Of a stretch of DNA of 64,000 nucleotides, positions 10,828-21,510 are shown in pieces. Location of the stretch: NCBI GenBank assembly GCA_003988855.1, contig QYAI01000098.1:105096-169095 (forward strand). Reading direction: 5' to 3'. Numbering within the stretch: the stretch's first letter is position 1; every line of letters starts with the position of its first letter. The translations under genes and the position numbers were made by a program. Source of the DNA: Arachnopeziza araneosa (Eukaryota > Ascomycota > Leotiomycetes > Helotiales > Arachnopezizaceae). The notes below the pieces were generated by a model, which was given only the letters and a program-made list of their open reading frames with translations, was not told the origin of the DNA and made no database searches.

Positions 10828-12213
10828 ATGGAGACGATAACTACTGCACCCGAGCTTGATATATTGCTTGACGTTTTTGGTCAAAGATTGGTTACTCTAT
10901 TTACGCAGATATGCTTCTGCTCTCCAACCACTGACACCTGTCAAGATGAGCAGATACTCGACATTCTCAGACATGGGCTTGAGCGTTTAGCTGAGAATTT
11001 TCCTTGGGTTGCTGGTCAAGTCGTTTGCGAGGGTGCCGCAGAGGGAAATACAGGCGTGTTCAAGATCAAGCCGCTGGAAGCTACACCACGATTCTTTGTG
11101 AGAAACTACCGAGATGACCTTTCGATTCCATCCATGGATGATCTGCGTAGAGCAGGTTTTCCCATGAGTGCGCTGGACGAGAGCATTTTTGCACCTCGGA
11201 ACACCTATTCAGGGCGACCTGGGGGAACCATCGCCGAGGTCTTTCAGCTCCAAACGAGTTTCATCAGGGGCGGGTTGATCCTGACGTTCCTCGGTCAACA
11301 CCAGAGTATGGATGGAGTTGGCCAAGCTCAAGTGATCCATCTGTTCTCCAAAGCTTGCCGTGGAGAGGCCTTCACCAGCGAAGATTTGCACATTGGAAAT
11401 CTTGCTCCTGAAAATATTGTTCCACTCTTAGGTCATTCTTGGAAACCTGGCCCAGAGCTCTTTCACAATATCATCAAGAAATACCCATCTCAGCCTGGTC
11501 CCGGTAACAGCGGGAGCATATTTCCCGTGGAAAAGGGAATCTGGGCTCATTTCAACTTTTCGGCTGCTAGCTTACAGAAACTCAAGTCATACGCCATTCA
11601 GACACTTCCATCAACTTCAGCCTTTATCTCTACCGATGATGCTGTCAGTGCCTTTATCTGGCAGTCAATCGCCAGAGTGCGTCATGTACGCTTTGAGATC
11701 CCCTCGAAAATGCAATTCGCTCGAGCTGTAGATCTCCGAAAATACGTGGGCATCCCGCAAACCCATCCGGGATTCGTTCAAAGCATGACCTATCACAGCT
11801 GGTCAATGCAGGAGGTTGTCAACAGCCCACTAGGTGTCATTGCTGCGGACCTTCGGGCAGCCGTTGATCCCCAGACAACGAATCTGCCATACCATGGTCG
11901 CTCCTTTGCAACAACAATTGCACGTTCACAAGACAAATCTTCGACTAGCTACCTGGCCGGATTCGACATGTCTCGGGATGTCATGCTAAGCTCGTGGGCG
12001 AATCAGAACTCCTACGAGCTGGATTTTCAGCTAGGATTCGGAAGCCCTGCAGCGGTGAGGCGGCTGCGGTTCGATGGCTTTCAGGGATTGGTATATCTTA
12101 TGCCTAGGTCTCAAACTGGCGAGATTGGCGCGGCGATTTGCTTAAGTGCTGATGAGATGGACAAGTTGACCGCGAATAGGGAGTTTTCCGAGTTTGCGAC
12201 GTATATCGGATAG
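10828..12213 (+). CDS. BAHD-like O-acetyltransferase (trichothecene 3-O-acetyltransferase-like fold), 461 aa
   Basis: This single-exon CoA-dependent acyltransferase of the transferase/BAHD family moves an acyl group from acyl-CoA to a hydroxyl or amine of a small molecule. It carries the HxxxD catalytic motif as QHQSMDG (His158, Asp162); the commoner HHxxxDG has a Gln in place of the first His. The structural DFGxG motif appears near the C-terminus as DFQLGFGSP. Length and the N-terminal 'LDILLDVFGQRL' opening match fungal acetyltransferases of secondary metabolism. The real substrate cannot be told from sequence, and no toxin cluster genes (terpene synthase, PKS, P450) are nearby. Cytosolic; no signal peptide. 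Confidence 0.85.
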   Translation: METITTAPELDILLDVFGQRLVTLFTQICFCSPTTDTCQDEQILDILRHGLERLAENFPWVAGQVVCEGAAEGNTGVFKIKPLEATPRFFVRNYRDDLSIPSMDDLRRAGFPMSALDESIFAPRNTYSGRPGGTIAEVFQLQTSFIRGGLILTFLGQHQSMDGVGQAQVIHLFSKACRGEAFTSEDLHIGNLAPENIVPLLGHSWKPGPELFHNIIKKYPSQPGPGNSGSIFPVEKGIWAHFNFSAASLQKLKSYAIQTLPSTSAFISTDDAVSAFIWQSIARVRHVRFEIPSKMQFARAVDLRKYVGIPQTHPGFVQSMTYHSWSMQEVVNSPLGVIAADLRAAVDPQTTNLPYHGRSFATTIARSQDKSSTSYLAGFDMSRDVMLSSWANQNSYELDFQLGFGSPAAVRRLRFDGFQGLVYLMPRSQTGEIGAAICLSADEMDKLTANREFSEFATYIG

Positions 12214-12921
12214 TAAAGCAAGTGACCATAAAGTAGATCATATATGAATACAGACAAGCTAAGCTGAAAATCAAGGTATTTATTAAAAAATCCCATTGAG
12301 ATGGTGATTAAAATGCTGGATGCATAGTCTAGGCTCTGAAATAGAAGAACGAGAGAGCAGTGCTTCTTCAGCCTACAATCCCCATTTCACTCTAAGCCTT
12401 TTAACCTTTTACAGGATATCAAGTACAGATTCCAGTTTATATAATATCGACAGAAAACCATTTTCATTTTTAATTTCAACCTCCAGTGTCTTTTACTTAT
12501 ACGGACTACTCCTAATTCATAAAGTATTTTTCATCACAGATATATTGGCTTTGAAAAGAGATATCCGAAGGAGTTGCAGAGCAGAAGACAGGAACAGAGT
12601 AAGAGCGGCATCACCCGTAAATTAAGGAGAGCAAATCCTGTCTATGTTTTACATCATCTACTTTAGAATCCTTGGGATTTTGTTCAGGTTACCGAATCTA
12701 ATCCAAGCGTAACTTGCTCGGAACCGAGAAAGTTGCGAACCCATTCATTTGGGTACCCTTCTCATCTGAGAGCAGTGATTTCTCGGACCGGAGAAAATCC
12801 CTGGCTGTCTGAAAGCCAATTGGAACCACTTTTACGAGTGGTGTGGATTGTGCTCATGCGGAGAAGCTGAAATTTTGCAGAGCTAGATAGCTGTGCGGAA
12901 AAGAGATGCTCCGCCTGTCGA
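12214..12921. other. intergenic, nothing recognised
   Basis: There is AT-rich sequence without a motif-bearing frame between the acetyltransferase and the HET relic. Confidence 0.5.
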
Positions 12922-13461
12922 GTGATCCGAAAAGCCCTGCTACAGGAATGTTACACGAGGGAGCATCGGGAGGCACTTCACGGCTCAACTAGTGCTGTGT
13001 ACACAGCTTTTCCAGCAATCGGCAGGACTTTCCAACGTTCCGGCATGTCTTTCTACGCGAAAACTGGGATCTCGGAGACTCTCTCATTACAAGCAACGAT
13101 AAGTGTAGTGGCTTCTGATGATCCAGTCTCTATTGCTCGATACGCTAAAGATGAGGACATCTTTCAAAAGTCTAAACAATGGCTTATCGGATGTGCTGGA
13201 CAACATTTCGAATGCACGGAGCAGATGGAGATAGGAGACCCTCCTCATAATCCCACGAGACTGCTTGATATTGGAAAATATGAGACATCGCCAATAAGAC
13301 TCATTAGTTCCCCAAAGAATTTACTGATGTACTGTGCGCTTAGTTATTGTGTGAGTCTCCAAACTAATCCTACCGCCGCATGGGTACAGGATTCACTTCT
13401 TACTGCTTGGATTTCTTCGATAACACGGAGAAGCGAGAGATTACGCTCGTATGAAGTTTGA
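12922..13461 (+). pseudogene. HET-domain relic (N-terminal part)
   Basis: The 179-aa frame contains the lead-in of the HET family: SKQWLIGCAGQHFECTEQ, then NPTRLLDIGKYE, a short IRLISS strand and YCALSYC. This matches 'W l..C...H..C .. lPTRLlDvG .. vRL .. Y.aLSyCWG'. The frame breaks exactly where CWG should follow: the protein reads SYCVSLQT and then unrelated residues to the stop. A possible 39-nt intron after SYC does not restore family sequence. No downstream HET motifs (WIDSLCI and so on) follow before the MITE at 13486. I infer a truncated, dead copy. Confidence 0.65.
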
Positions 13462-13485
13462 TTGATTTTAAATCTACTTATTCTA

Positions 13486-13828
13486 CGTAGGTCGCGGTCA
13501 AAAGTTAGTTGATTACAGCGTGTAAGCCTTATAATTCCAGGCTTCAGGGCCTATATTTTGGCGGGACAACAGCCTATTTTAAGCCATTTAAGCCTCTGAC
13601 AGGGTAAAATTAAGCTACAACTAGGGTCTAATAGGCTGTAGCAAGGGCTGTAACTAAAGTGCTCTACTAAATATGGTCAAAGCTTCTTCTACGGTCTAGT
13701 GCCCCTCAACGTACGAAGCCTAGGGTTACAGTAGGCTAAGAGCCTGCAAGTTTTCCTTAGTTACTTATTTACAGGGCATTTAGTGTATGGAGGCCCTGTA
13801 ATCAACTAACTTTTGACCGTGACCTCCG
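13486..13828. mobile_element. 343-bp MITE with ~30-bp inverted repeats and TA target duplication
   Basis: The left arm starts at 13486 (CGTAGGTCGCGGTC then AAAAGTTAGTTGATTACAG). The right arm ending at 13828 is its reverse complement with two mismatches across about 34 bp. Both ends are flanked by TA (13484-13485 and 13829-13830), the target-site duplication of Tc1/mariner/Fot1-type elements. The interior is AT-rich, full of stops and has no transposase. The element is therefore non-autonomous and must have been moved by an enzyme encoded elsewhere. It abuts the HET relic. Confidence 0.85.
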
Positions 13829-13883
13829 TACTCTTATGGTTTTTATACCTAAGGCTCGACCCGTAGATTCAAATTCCCAAGTG

Positions 13884-15206
13884 CTATTCTTGCATTCCAT
13901 ATATATCTTGCACAGCGCGTAACCTAGACAGCACAATATATGACAGAATGCTATTATGCTGGGTCTGGTTTACTCTTCGTTGACGCCGAGCCAGTAAGAC
14001 GCTTAGTACAATGACTACGACCGTAATAACAAACGAAGTGACCACTATCCCGGCCTTGATAGCGCCTGTAATGTGTATCCTTCACGGGATGGAACAGGAG
14101 TGACGGTGATATCGCAATTGGTATTCCAAACTGATTGAAGTAACTGCCGATCTTCGAGGCTGCATTGGGCCCTGAAGCATGATGCTACATCCCCGACTTC
14201 ATTTTCCAAGAGTTAGTCAAAGTTAGCATATATAAAGACGTAGAAATTAAACGTGGAGATTTCATCGTAAAGAGATAAAATGTAACTTTAAAGATAGATC
14301 AACATACGAGCGTATTGGCAAACGTTACTTTCAGAAGCAGAACCAAATCAGTGGTTAACCAAGAAACAATCAGTTGGTGAGACCTTGAAACAATAGTATA
14401 TAATACTGAGAGTGTTGCAAACATACTGCACAAGCTGGATATTCGTCTTCCGTGCCAGGAGAGATTTGCGCCCACGATTGCGAAGGAGTAGTGGGAATAG
14501 GATCGACAGGATAAAAGGTTGGCTCTGATATCGATGTAGAACTCGCAGCGCTGAGTAGAGGGTATGCTAATGTTCCAATACTGATGGGTGTTATAAGAGT
14601 CATATTTCCAAGGTTTTCCGGCGACGCATATTCAACAGTTCCGTCGGTCAAAGGCCCCGTGCAATTCGGTTGGGCGGCGCAGGCTTGGTTGTATTAGAAA
14701 TCCCTACTTTCGCAGCACTGAAGCATTGTGCAAATTAGGAACTGCGGAGACAAAAAAGGGAGGTAATGTACAGACACTTGAAAATCAGAAATAGTCGTGC
14801 TTCAAGTCTATTCAAAAGATACTTGTCTCGCACTTAAACCTGAAGATGAAAGTAACGCTACATACGTAGGGATTGTCCTCTGGACAAGTATATGGTATAC
14901 TAAATGACGACTGACAGCATGACTAAAAGTGTATAGTTAGTCTCCGATTCTCCGAACCTAAATTTCAAGCTCTCCAAGAGACGTCCACGCATATCCGAGT
15001 ACTTGGTTCACAACTGAACCAGGGTAATAAAAACCTACCTGGGTAGAGAATATAATCACCCTTGGAGTCTGTGCAAAGCGCCATTGCATCTTCGAAACAA
15101 TAGGATAGCTATCTTGGCGTTGAAGAATTATAGGGCTCGGTACACGGCCATGAGCCATGGAAGCCATGCCAGCCAGCATGAAGAAGAAAAGCCTCACGCG
15201 CAGCAT
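13884..15206 (-). pseudogene. probable decayed gene for a secreted, Cys-containing, single-TM protein
   Basis: Exon pieces on the minus strand give, in order: a signal peptide (MLRVRLFFFMLAGMASMAHG, ATG at 15206) ending at a GTAGGT donor; a CPEDNPY piece with a GTATGT donor near 14870; a FAQCFSAAKVGISNTT piece; CAAQPNCTGPLTDG running into a Ser/Thr/Pro-rich stretch (14370-14651); a piece SCFRAQCSLEDRQLL with a later Cys, CFEM-like; and a terminal exon (13884-14065) with one transmembrane helix (GIVVTSFVITVVVIVL) followed by RRQRR and a cytoplasmic tail. ISNTT and CAAQPN lie in different frames with no room for an intron, suggesting a 1-nt indel. Exact exons are unresolved. Type I membrane topology is inferred. 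Confidence 0.5.
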
Positions 15207-16478
15207 ATTAGATTATCTTGAAATGCGATAGATTTTAATAACGATGAAAAGCGTTCGTCGTCTTTCAAAGGGGGAATGAACGAGGGAGAGGCCCTGCGCT
15301 AAATATTGTAGAGAATTTACAAGGGGATGATGAAAACATCGAGGACCGCATCGGCTCATTAATAAAATTCAAAGGGATAGAGGCTATGTTAGCCATCCAA
15401 CAAAATTTGCATGGTTATTTATCCTGAAGATCAACTACTTGCCTAGTGCTGATATACGAAGCCCATGATAAATGGACTCTGGCTATGGAGTTATCTTGAA
15501 GCCTGAGGTTGCCCAGCAGGTGATACGCTCTCGGCTATAAAGAAAGTGCTCAAAGTAGCGAATCAAGACAAGATATCAAGTGCTTGATATCTCTCACAGA
15601 CCTGATTGGTTCAAACCCACAAAGTGGTGCAGAGCATTCAATCTTTTGAGTAGCACAAAAAAAGGTTTAGGTTTAGCCTACCACCCTCCAAAGGGGCGTA
15701 GCCTATGTCTCGCTTGTTTACGGCCCGGGCCTAAATACTCACCCGATACTAGAGTTAATATCAGCCTGGTATTGAACCAAACGATGCACATCTGCATCTG
15801 CAGAGACTGAAAATATTGGCAATATGAACGCCGCAGGTTGTGTACCAGGCCTCCAGCCTTCAAATGAGATGCTGGTGTAATCACCTCCCATTTTTTGTAA
15901 TCAGGCGAAGTGTCTGAAGTTAAAAATCACAATACCCCAAATTTCGAAGAATGGCCTGGTAATGAGCATACTTTAATAGTGCAAACGTCGATTCCCCTCG
16001 CACATGGGCGAAAGTAATATGAATAAGATTATTGACATCGAGTGAAAACTATAGAGATAGTTGAAGAGATCTAGTTCAGGCTCTCATAGCCTGCTCAAGC
16101 CTACATAATCACTCTGATAGAAATATGATAATCGGAAAGAGTCTTTCTATAAGGATGGCTATGGAACAAATCTAATTTTGACCTAAAAAAATTCTTCAAA
16201 ATAAACAATCTCAATTTCTCGCGCGACCGAGAGGCCGATTCGGGACCAGAATTAGACCAAACTAGAACTTGCCGTGTGCAGTGGTCTGCAGTCTCTTAGG
16301 AGAGAGTACACCCATCTTCATCACCCATAGATCCATAACCTGTGGGTCTTTGACACGGCATTCTCCTCAGAACTTATCTAGTCTGGTCTTCGTAACTTAT
16401 TCTCTTGAAAGCTAATGCATCTCGAATGTGCATATACCTGGGCTAGCTCTTACTCCCTGGCATGCAGGATCTGGTCAT
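15207..16478. other. 1.3-kb intergenic, nothing recognised
   Basis: Short frames such as 15580-15810 show no known motif, and no repeat structure was seen. Confidence 0.5.
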
Positions 16479-17522
16479 CTAGCACCTCTTGGTTATGGGG
16501 CTGTTGTTGTACGTAAATGCGTTCACAGCGCCAGTCAGATGACATGCGACCCCAAGGAGGACACATGTGTGAAAAACTTGGTGTGAACTTCCCCATATAT
16601 CAAATCGGCCAGGTCTCCAACGCTCAGGGATTTTAAGCTGTAACTGTCAGCCTAAATGATATGTATCCCATTTTAAAAGGTGGTTACCGAGTAAATCAGT
16701 GCGCCTAACAAATAAAAGATCGCTTCTCCAAAGTACCAACCCCACCCCATCTGTCGCCGTGCCTGAGAAACGCCAAATTTTACAGCAGCATGAGTCATAG
16801 GGAATACGCCAGAAAGTCCTAGAAGAACCAGCATAATGGTTCGAGCTCCATGCCATGAATTGCCGCGAAATCTAGGAGCCAGACAAACGATCAGAGCACC
16901 AGCGCCGAATACGGTTATCTCCGAATATTAGCACAATGTTCCATAATTGAAAAGGCTATCTTACCATGGTCCAATATATTCTTGCCGTACGAATCTCACA
17001 GCGAAAGGCGTAATAAACCCCAGGGTAGAAGCTCGCGACCGTGAGTATGATAATACCAACAAGGTCACAGAGGAGGAACGAGTGTGCAACATCTTCAGAA
17101 TGGTCATAAAATATATGAAAGATAGATGAAAATGAAAGACACACAGCAACCCCTAGGTGAAATTGAAAAAAAAACAAAAAGTCAAAATATGTTCCGTCTC
17201 TATTTCGTAAAACCTGGAGTTGATAAAAGGCAACTGCCAGAAACACAAATAGTCCGAGAAGATGGCTCCAAATATTCACTGTCTGATTGTGAATATGCCT
17301 TATACTCTCTATCGACTTTGTGTAAGAGTTTGATGACGGCCTGTATCCATGGAGAATGAAGTGGTTATGTTGCTGCCAAGGCTGAACCTCATTCCACGTC
17401 AAAGTCTTGAAACGTTGATCCCATGTCGGCAATTGATATCTCAAAATCTTATGCTTAGTTTCTAATACTGGCTTATCGCTGCTCCTTTCGCGTGGAGCTC
17501 CCCGTTGGCGGAATTTTAACAT
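16479..17522 (-). CDS. PAQR / hemolysin III family membrane receptor (Izh/AdipoR-like), 315 aa
   Basis: Three exons (16965-17522, 16688-16918, 16479-16637) are joined by introns of 46 nt (16919-16964) and 50 nt (16638-16687), both in phase 0. The family signature is clear: LHGYRP, then SIRHIHNQTVNIWSHLLGL, seven hydrophobic helices, SSIFH (His136) in helix 2, LCDLVG (Asp153), and IPERWRPGRFDIWGSSHQVFH with His282 and His286 in the last helix. These three His build the zinc site of the seven-TM fold. Fungal members influence zinc and lipid/sterol homeostasis and have ceramidase-like chemistry. I chose the ATG at 17522 (MLKFRQ); an in-frame ATG at 17663 would add 47 residues. Confidence 0.9.
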
Positions 17523-18349
17523 CGCTGACCAGTTGAAGAGGCGAGGCGTGATGAGTGGTTGGCAAGCTAAGCTTGGAGAGTGAGAGAGAAAATAATTGAA
17601 TTTGCTAAAAATAATAAGAATCCACCAGAAATGAAGACTTTGTGCAGAGATAGGGATAGGCACGTGGCTTGCTAACTATGAAATGGTGCTGTGGCGCGGT
17701 AGAGAAGAATATGAGAGTTGGACTAACTTGCTGTAAGCGTCAAACAAAAGAGCGGCAGCTAGTCTAGCTACCTTGACAATGTTGAAAATATTCGTATAAA
17801 ATGTAGTTCCACGGCTCTCCCCGCGGTCGTGAATCAAATTGAGGTGAAAAAAAAATCAGAGATTACCTGCAGGTCCTGGGCGCTTATATCACTCTCTATT
17901 GGCAGTATAATTAATCTCGCTAACTTATCATTACGGCTGAGATAATCCGCCGAAACATCATCCACACAAATAGCGCTATCTACGCCATTCAGCAACCATA
18001 CGATATTGAAAGCGACCCATATTTCACGTGCGCGGAATGTGAATTTTCATTGGCCAAGTAACCACTGTGTATCTATCAAGGCTGAGACTGAGTCTGAGAC
18101 TGAAGCGGAGCGATAGACACTGAAAATCCGTTACAGTTTTAGAAGCTATGTGTTGGTAGTGTAGAATAGCTGACATAATGTCTGGTAGACAAAAGAAAGG
18201 AAATCCGTCGACAATTATTTGAACAGCGAGTAAAAGAAAGCTCAAAACTACACACACCTACTTTATGATTTCAAATGTTTGTTGCTAAATTAGTCCTACA
18301 CTTCTTCCCAGTAACTTACCTCATGCTTTGCTGACTAAACTTCAAAGCT
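17523..18349. other. intergenic, nothing recognised
   Basis: No motif-bearing frame was seen. A small imperfect GAGACTGAGTCTGAGACTGA repeat lies near 18080-18105. Confidence 0.5.
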
Positions 18350-19067
18350 TGCATTCTTGAAGGCCGACGGCGCAAATGATATTCACAAGCAACTGAACCT
18401 TTCCGGCGAGCCTTTGATTCCAGAGCCCGTAAAGTCCTTTCAGCTTCGAGATCCGATAAATTTGCTCAAATATCAAGACTTGACTCTAGAAGGCAGGGAT
18501 TACAGCGCGGCCTACTCTGATTATTGGAACTCGACTGGGAATGATAAGGATAGTTAGTTCGTTCACGAGACTCTTATGAAGTACCACTAATCTTAGTTCT
18601 ACCGTGGAGGCCAGATTGTAGATGCTGTCATCATGCCCGTAGCTCCGCATGCTGCCGTAATACCTGGGAAATATTATCACACCGGTATGTTCTTCTCTCA
18701 TTACATACTTATACTTTCAATTGTCAGGTTTAGCATACACAGAAGCTATCAGCCTCATGGACTACAGCGCAACTGTCATCCCTGTGACAAGAGCAGGTAA
18801 GACTGTGGATGCCTTCAATACCGACTACAAACCGATTAATGAAGTGGATCGGAAGAACTGGGAGGCCTGTATGTGCCCTCCACGAAACCAGTACCTACAT
18901 CGTTTATGTTCGAACGGCCTATTAACTTTTGACCTATAGATGATCCTGATATCTACGACAGAGCCCCTGTCGGGATACAGCTTGTAGCTAGGAAGTATGA
19001 AGAAGAAAAAGTTTAGGCGATTGCGAAGATAGTATCGGCGGCTCTAGGCACTGCCAAGGTCCTTTGA
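18350..19067 (+). pseudogene. amidase (acetamidase-type) pseudogene, C-terminal third only
   Basis: The frame AFLKADGANDIHKQLNLSGEP, then DAVIMPVAPHAAVIPGKYYHTG, YTEAISLMDYSATVIPVT, NEVDRKNWEA, YDPDIYDRAPVGIQLV and ARKYEEEKV is the C-terminal third of an amidase-signature enzyme of the fungal acetamidase type. Two introns are still recognisable: one beginning GTATGT after YYHTG and ending TTGTCAG, and one beginning GTATGT after NWEA and ending CTATAG. The N-terminal two thirds, including the Ser-Ser-Lys catalytic core, are missing. In-frame stops occur at 18555-18557 and at 19014-19016 (EEEKV-TAG-AIAK, where family members have Trp: TGG to TAG), with two or more further stops between 18558 and 18600. 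It cannot be active. Confidence 0.8.
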
Positions 19068-19806
19068 CGGCCTCTTTGAGGGCCGATAGACTTTATACTG
19101 TTCTCAAAGTATATATGCTACAATCTGCATGAAGTCTCGGCTCTCTAACTTCCGAAAATAAAAGTTACTTACTAAAATCTGGAATCTGCAAGGAAGATTG
19201 TCAGGCAGAAGGCGGGCTTTATGGCTAAGGATCAGAAATATTTCGCAAAAGCTTATCGATTTGATGTATTGAATCACTTGGTGTAGAATGATTACTGTGA
19301 CTCGTCAACAACGCCCTCCACCTCCGCGTACCTTTGTCTGTTATCTTTTCCAGAAAACTTGAGCCTCCCCGTGTGGCATCTTGGAGGTCCCATTTATAAA
19401 GGGGGGTCAAGACCAAACAACGTACGGCCAATTTCTTATCGTATGGTGAAATGAAACAAAGACTTCATTAAACAGAGGTTTCCAAAAGATCAGCTGCTTT
19501 AGATAGAAATATTAAATATTCTAAGCAGATGATAATCTAGCTCTTGATGAGAGAGCAAAGAGAAGCCAAAAATAATCGATATCCCGATGAAACACCGGCA
19601 ACGATGTCTGCGAAAAGACACAAATCGTGTGCCACTATCTTGTCTTTCGTAGCCGGCGAGATCCAACATAAAGAAGCCTGGAGGAGTGGAATTATGCGAG
19701 AAAGGGGATAATGTTTCCTCCTTCAAGTTGCTGTTGCGATACTTCCTACTTATGAACTTACGGGTTGTACTTTATCAAGGGAGGCAAAAGATAGGCTTGC
19801 ATGAGA
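19068..19806. other. intergenic, nothing recognised
   Basis: Short open frames only. This is the 3' flank of the minus-strand membrane protein gene. Confidence 0.5.
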
Positions 19807-21149
19807 TTAGCCAGACAAGTGTACTAGTTCAATCCCATCTGCATCATCTGTCACGGGTGGTGCACCGGCTGCCTCCGCTTGCTCTACTCTATCAACATGA
19901 TGCCAGTACTCAGACTGGCTTACTTCATCCGAGTATGATTCTTCGTGAGGTAATAGGTGTGTACTTTCTGGTTGTGAGGCGATAACGACCCTTCTCCCTT
20001 TCGGTCGCAGATTTCTCGCGTTGGATCTTAATCCTCGCCACCACAGAGCAATTGGCCACACGAGAAGCGTCCAATCGGCAATGTATAGTAGAGTAAAAAT
20101 CAAGCTCACTCAGTGTTAGTGATGGATTTGTCCGGATGCACCAAGAACTTACAGGTTGACTACCTCAAGCACCATAGCCGGCCACCACCACGCCGACCAA
20201 TTGTGTAATTGCTCGGGGCTCCATCTCGTTACGTTTCTCATTATTCCATCCGGAATGAAACTAGAAGTGCCATTGGGCAAAGTAACTGTCGTTCCGCTGG
20301 GGCTGACATTCCTCAAAGTTGCAAACTTCAGCTCCCACTTGAACTTTTCCCACGGAAAATAATTGGCACTCTGTATCCAGCACCACAAAAGTAGACTATC
20401 AAGCACCAATATCACAAAATGAGACAAGAGGTATAATTTAGGAACAGATCGACCAGGTTCCCGGATGAAGGGTATATGCGATATCCGACGCCTGAGTCGG
20501 CCTACACTACTTCGAGGTTTTCTACGATCCCGATCGGATTCAATATTGTCTTGATATGGTAGAACATCTTGAGTTAACAGATCGTCCTCCATAGACGAAT
20601 CGTCTCGATAAGGCATATCATCCCCGGATAGTTGACCGTCTTGGTGGAGCACATCATTGTGAAGGGCTGAACTGCCTCGAAGTTGAAGGTTTTCTTGAGC
20701 TGGGGAGTCTTGCTGGGATAGCAGATTATCCTCATTTAACGAATTGACTTGAACTGGTACGCTGTTTTGGCTTGATGGATTGTTTTGGTTGCTCATATCG
20801 TCGAGAACCGGTGCATTGCTCTGGTTTCGTGCTCCCCTTTCTGCCAATAACCTTTTTGAACTACGGCTGGATTCGAATACCCCTTCATATGCCCAAAATG
20901 GTAGTAGGAAGAATTGATACATTAGTAGTCCAAGACCGAATGTGAGTACATCCTACAAAACATATGTGAGTTTCAGAGGGAATGTTTGTCCATGGTCTCA
21001 CGAACCTCGAGAACTGTAGATTTGAGAGCGATAGCTCGCGTTCCTCGAGCGATCAAGAAAACTATACTCATAAAGGTAGTGAAGCCAAGTATGAATCGAG
21101 TAGCAAGATGCGCAATCACAACATCCGCTAAAATGATAGATATTGTCAT
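19807..21149 (-). CDS. 413-aa polytopic membrane protein of unknown function
   Basis: Three exons (21006-21149, 20153-20952, 19807-20104) join in frame through introns 20953-21005 and 20105-20152. The first has an atypical GTTCGT donor; the second is GTAAGT...GTGAG. Four hydrophobic segments are visible: IILADVVIAHLATRFILGF, VLTFGLGLLMYQFFLLPFW, YLLSHFVILVLDSLLLWCW and a long one around VVNLLIFTLLYIADWTLLVW. Between segments 2 and 3 lies a loop of about 115 residues rich in Gln/Asn/Asp with a loose 10-residue period (LLSQQDSPAQEN, LLTQDVLPYQDN), then a basic RRRIS stretch. I do not recognise the family. Solute transporter, sensor or structural role are all open. Confidence 0.7.
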
Positions 21150-21510
21150 TTTATCCTGAGTTTAACATCGTGTTTATCAGACATTGTAGGGCTCAGTGAG
21201 GGGTGCTTAGATTTAGAAGGACTTGGCAAAGTATTAGCGTTGGTGGAAAAGACCTGCAGTTATGCCTAATGGTTTTCGTTGATTGGCAGCCAGGCACAGC
21301 GCACGCATGACACCTACTGTAACAGCCACAAGCGTCTTCAGCTCTGAAAAAAAGAAACCAACATGATTTCGTTCCATGATCTCAAGTTTTCCAGCACAAT
21401 AAAAACTACCTTTGATCAACCAACATGATCAGACACCACTGCCGCTGTATTAAGAGCATATTTTTGGTGAGTTCAGGAGATAGCGACTGTCAACAAGTCC
21501 TGAGCTTATC
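21150..21510. other. intergenic between divergent genes
   Basis: This should hold the promoters of the minus-strand membrane protein and the plus-strand HET gene. No distinct element was identified. Confidence 0.5.

Noticed and set aside
10828..12213. Assigning the acetyltransferase to trichothecene biosynthesis
   Set aside because: Only the fold is similar; no trichothecene cluster genes are nearby, so the substrate is left open.
15580..15810. 76-aa plus-strand frame
   Set aside because: No motif or neighbouring exon that would extend it.
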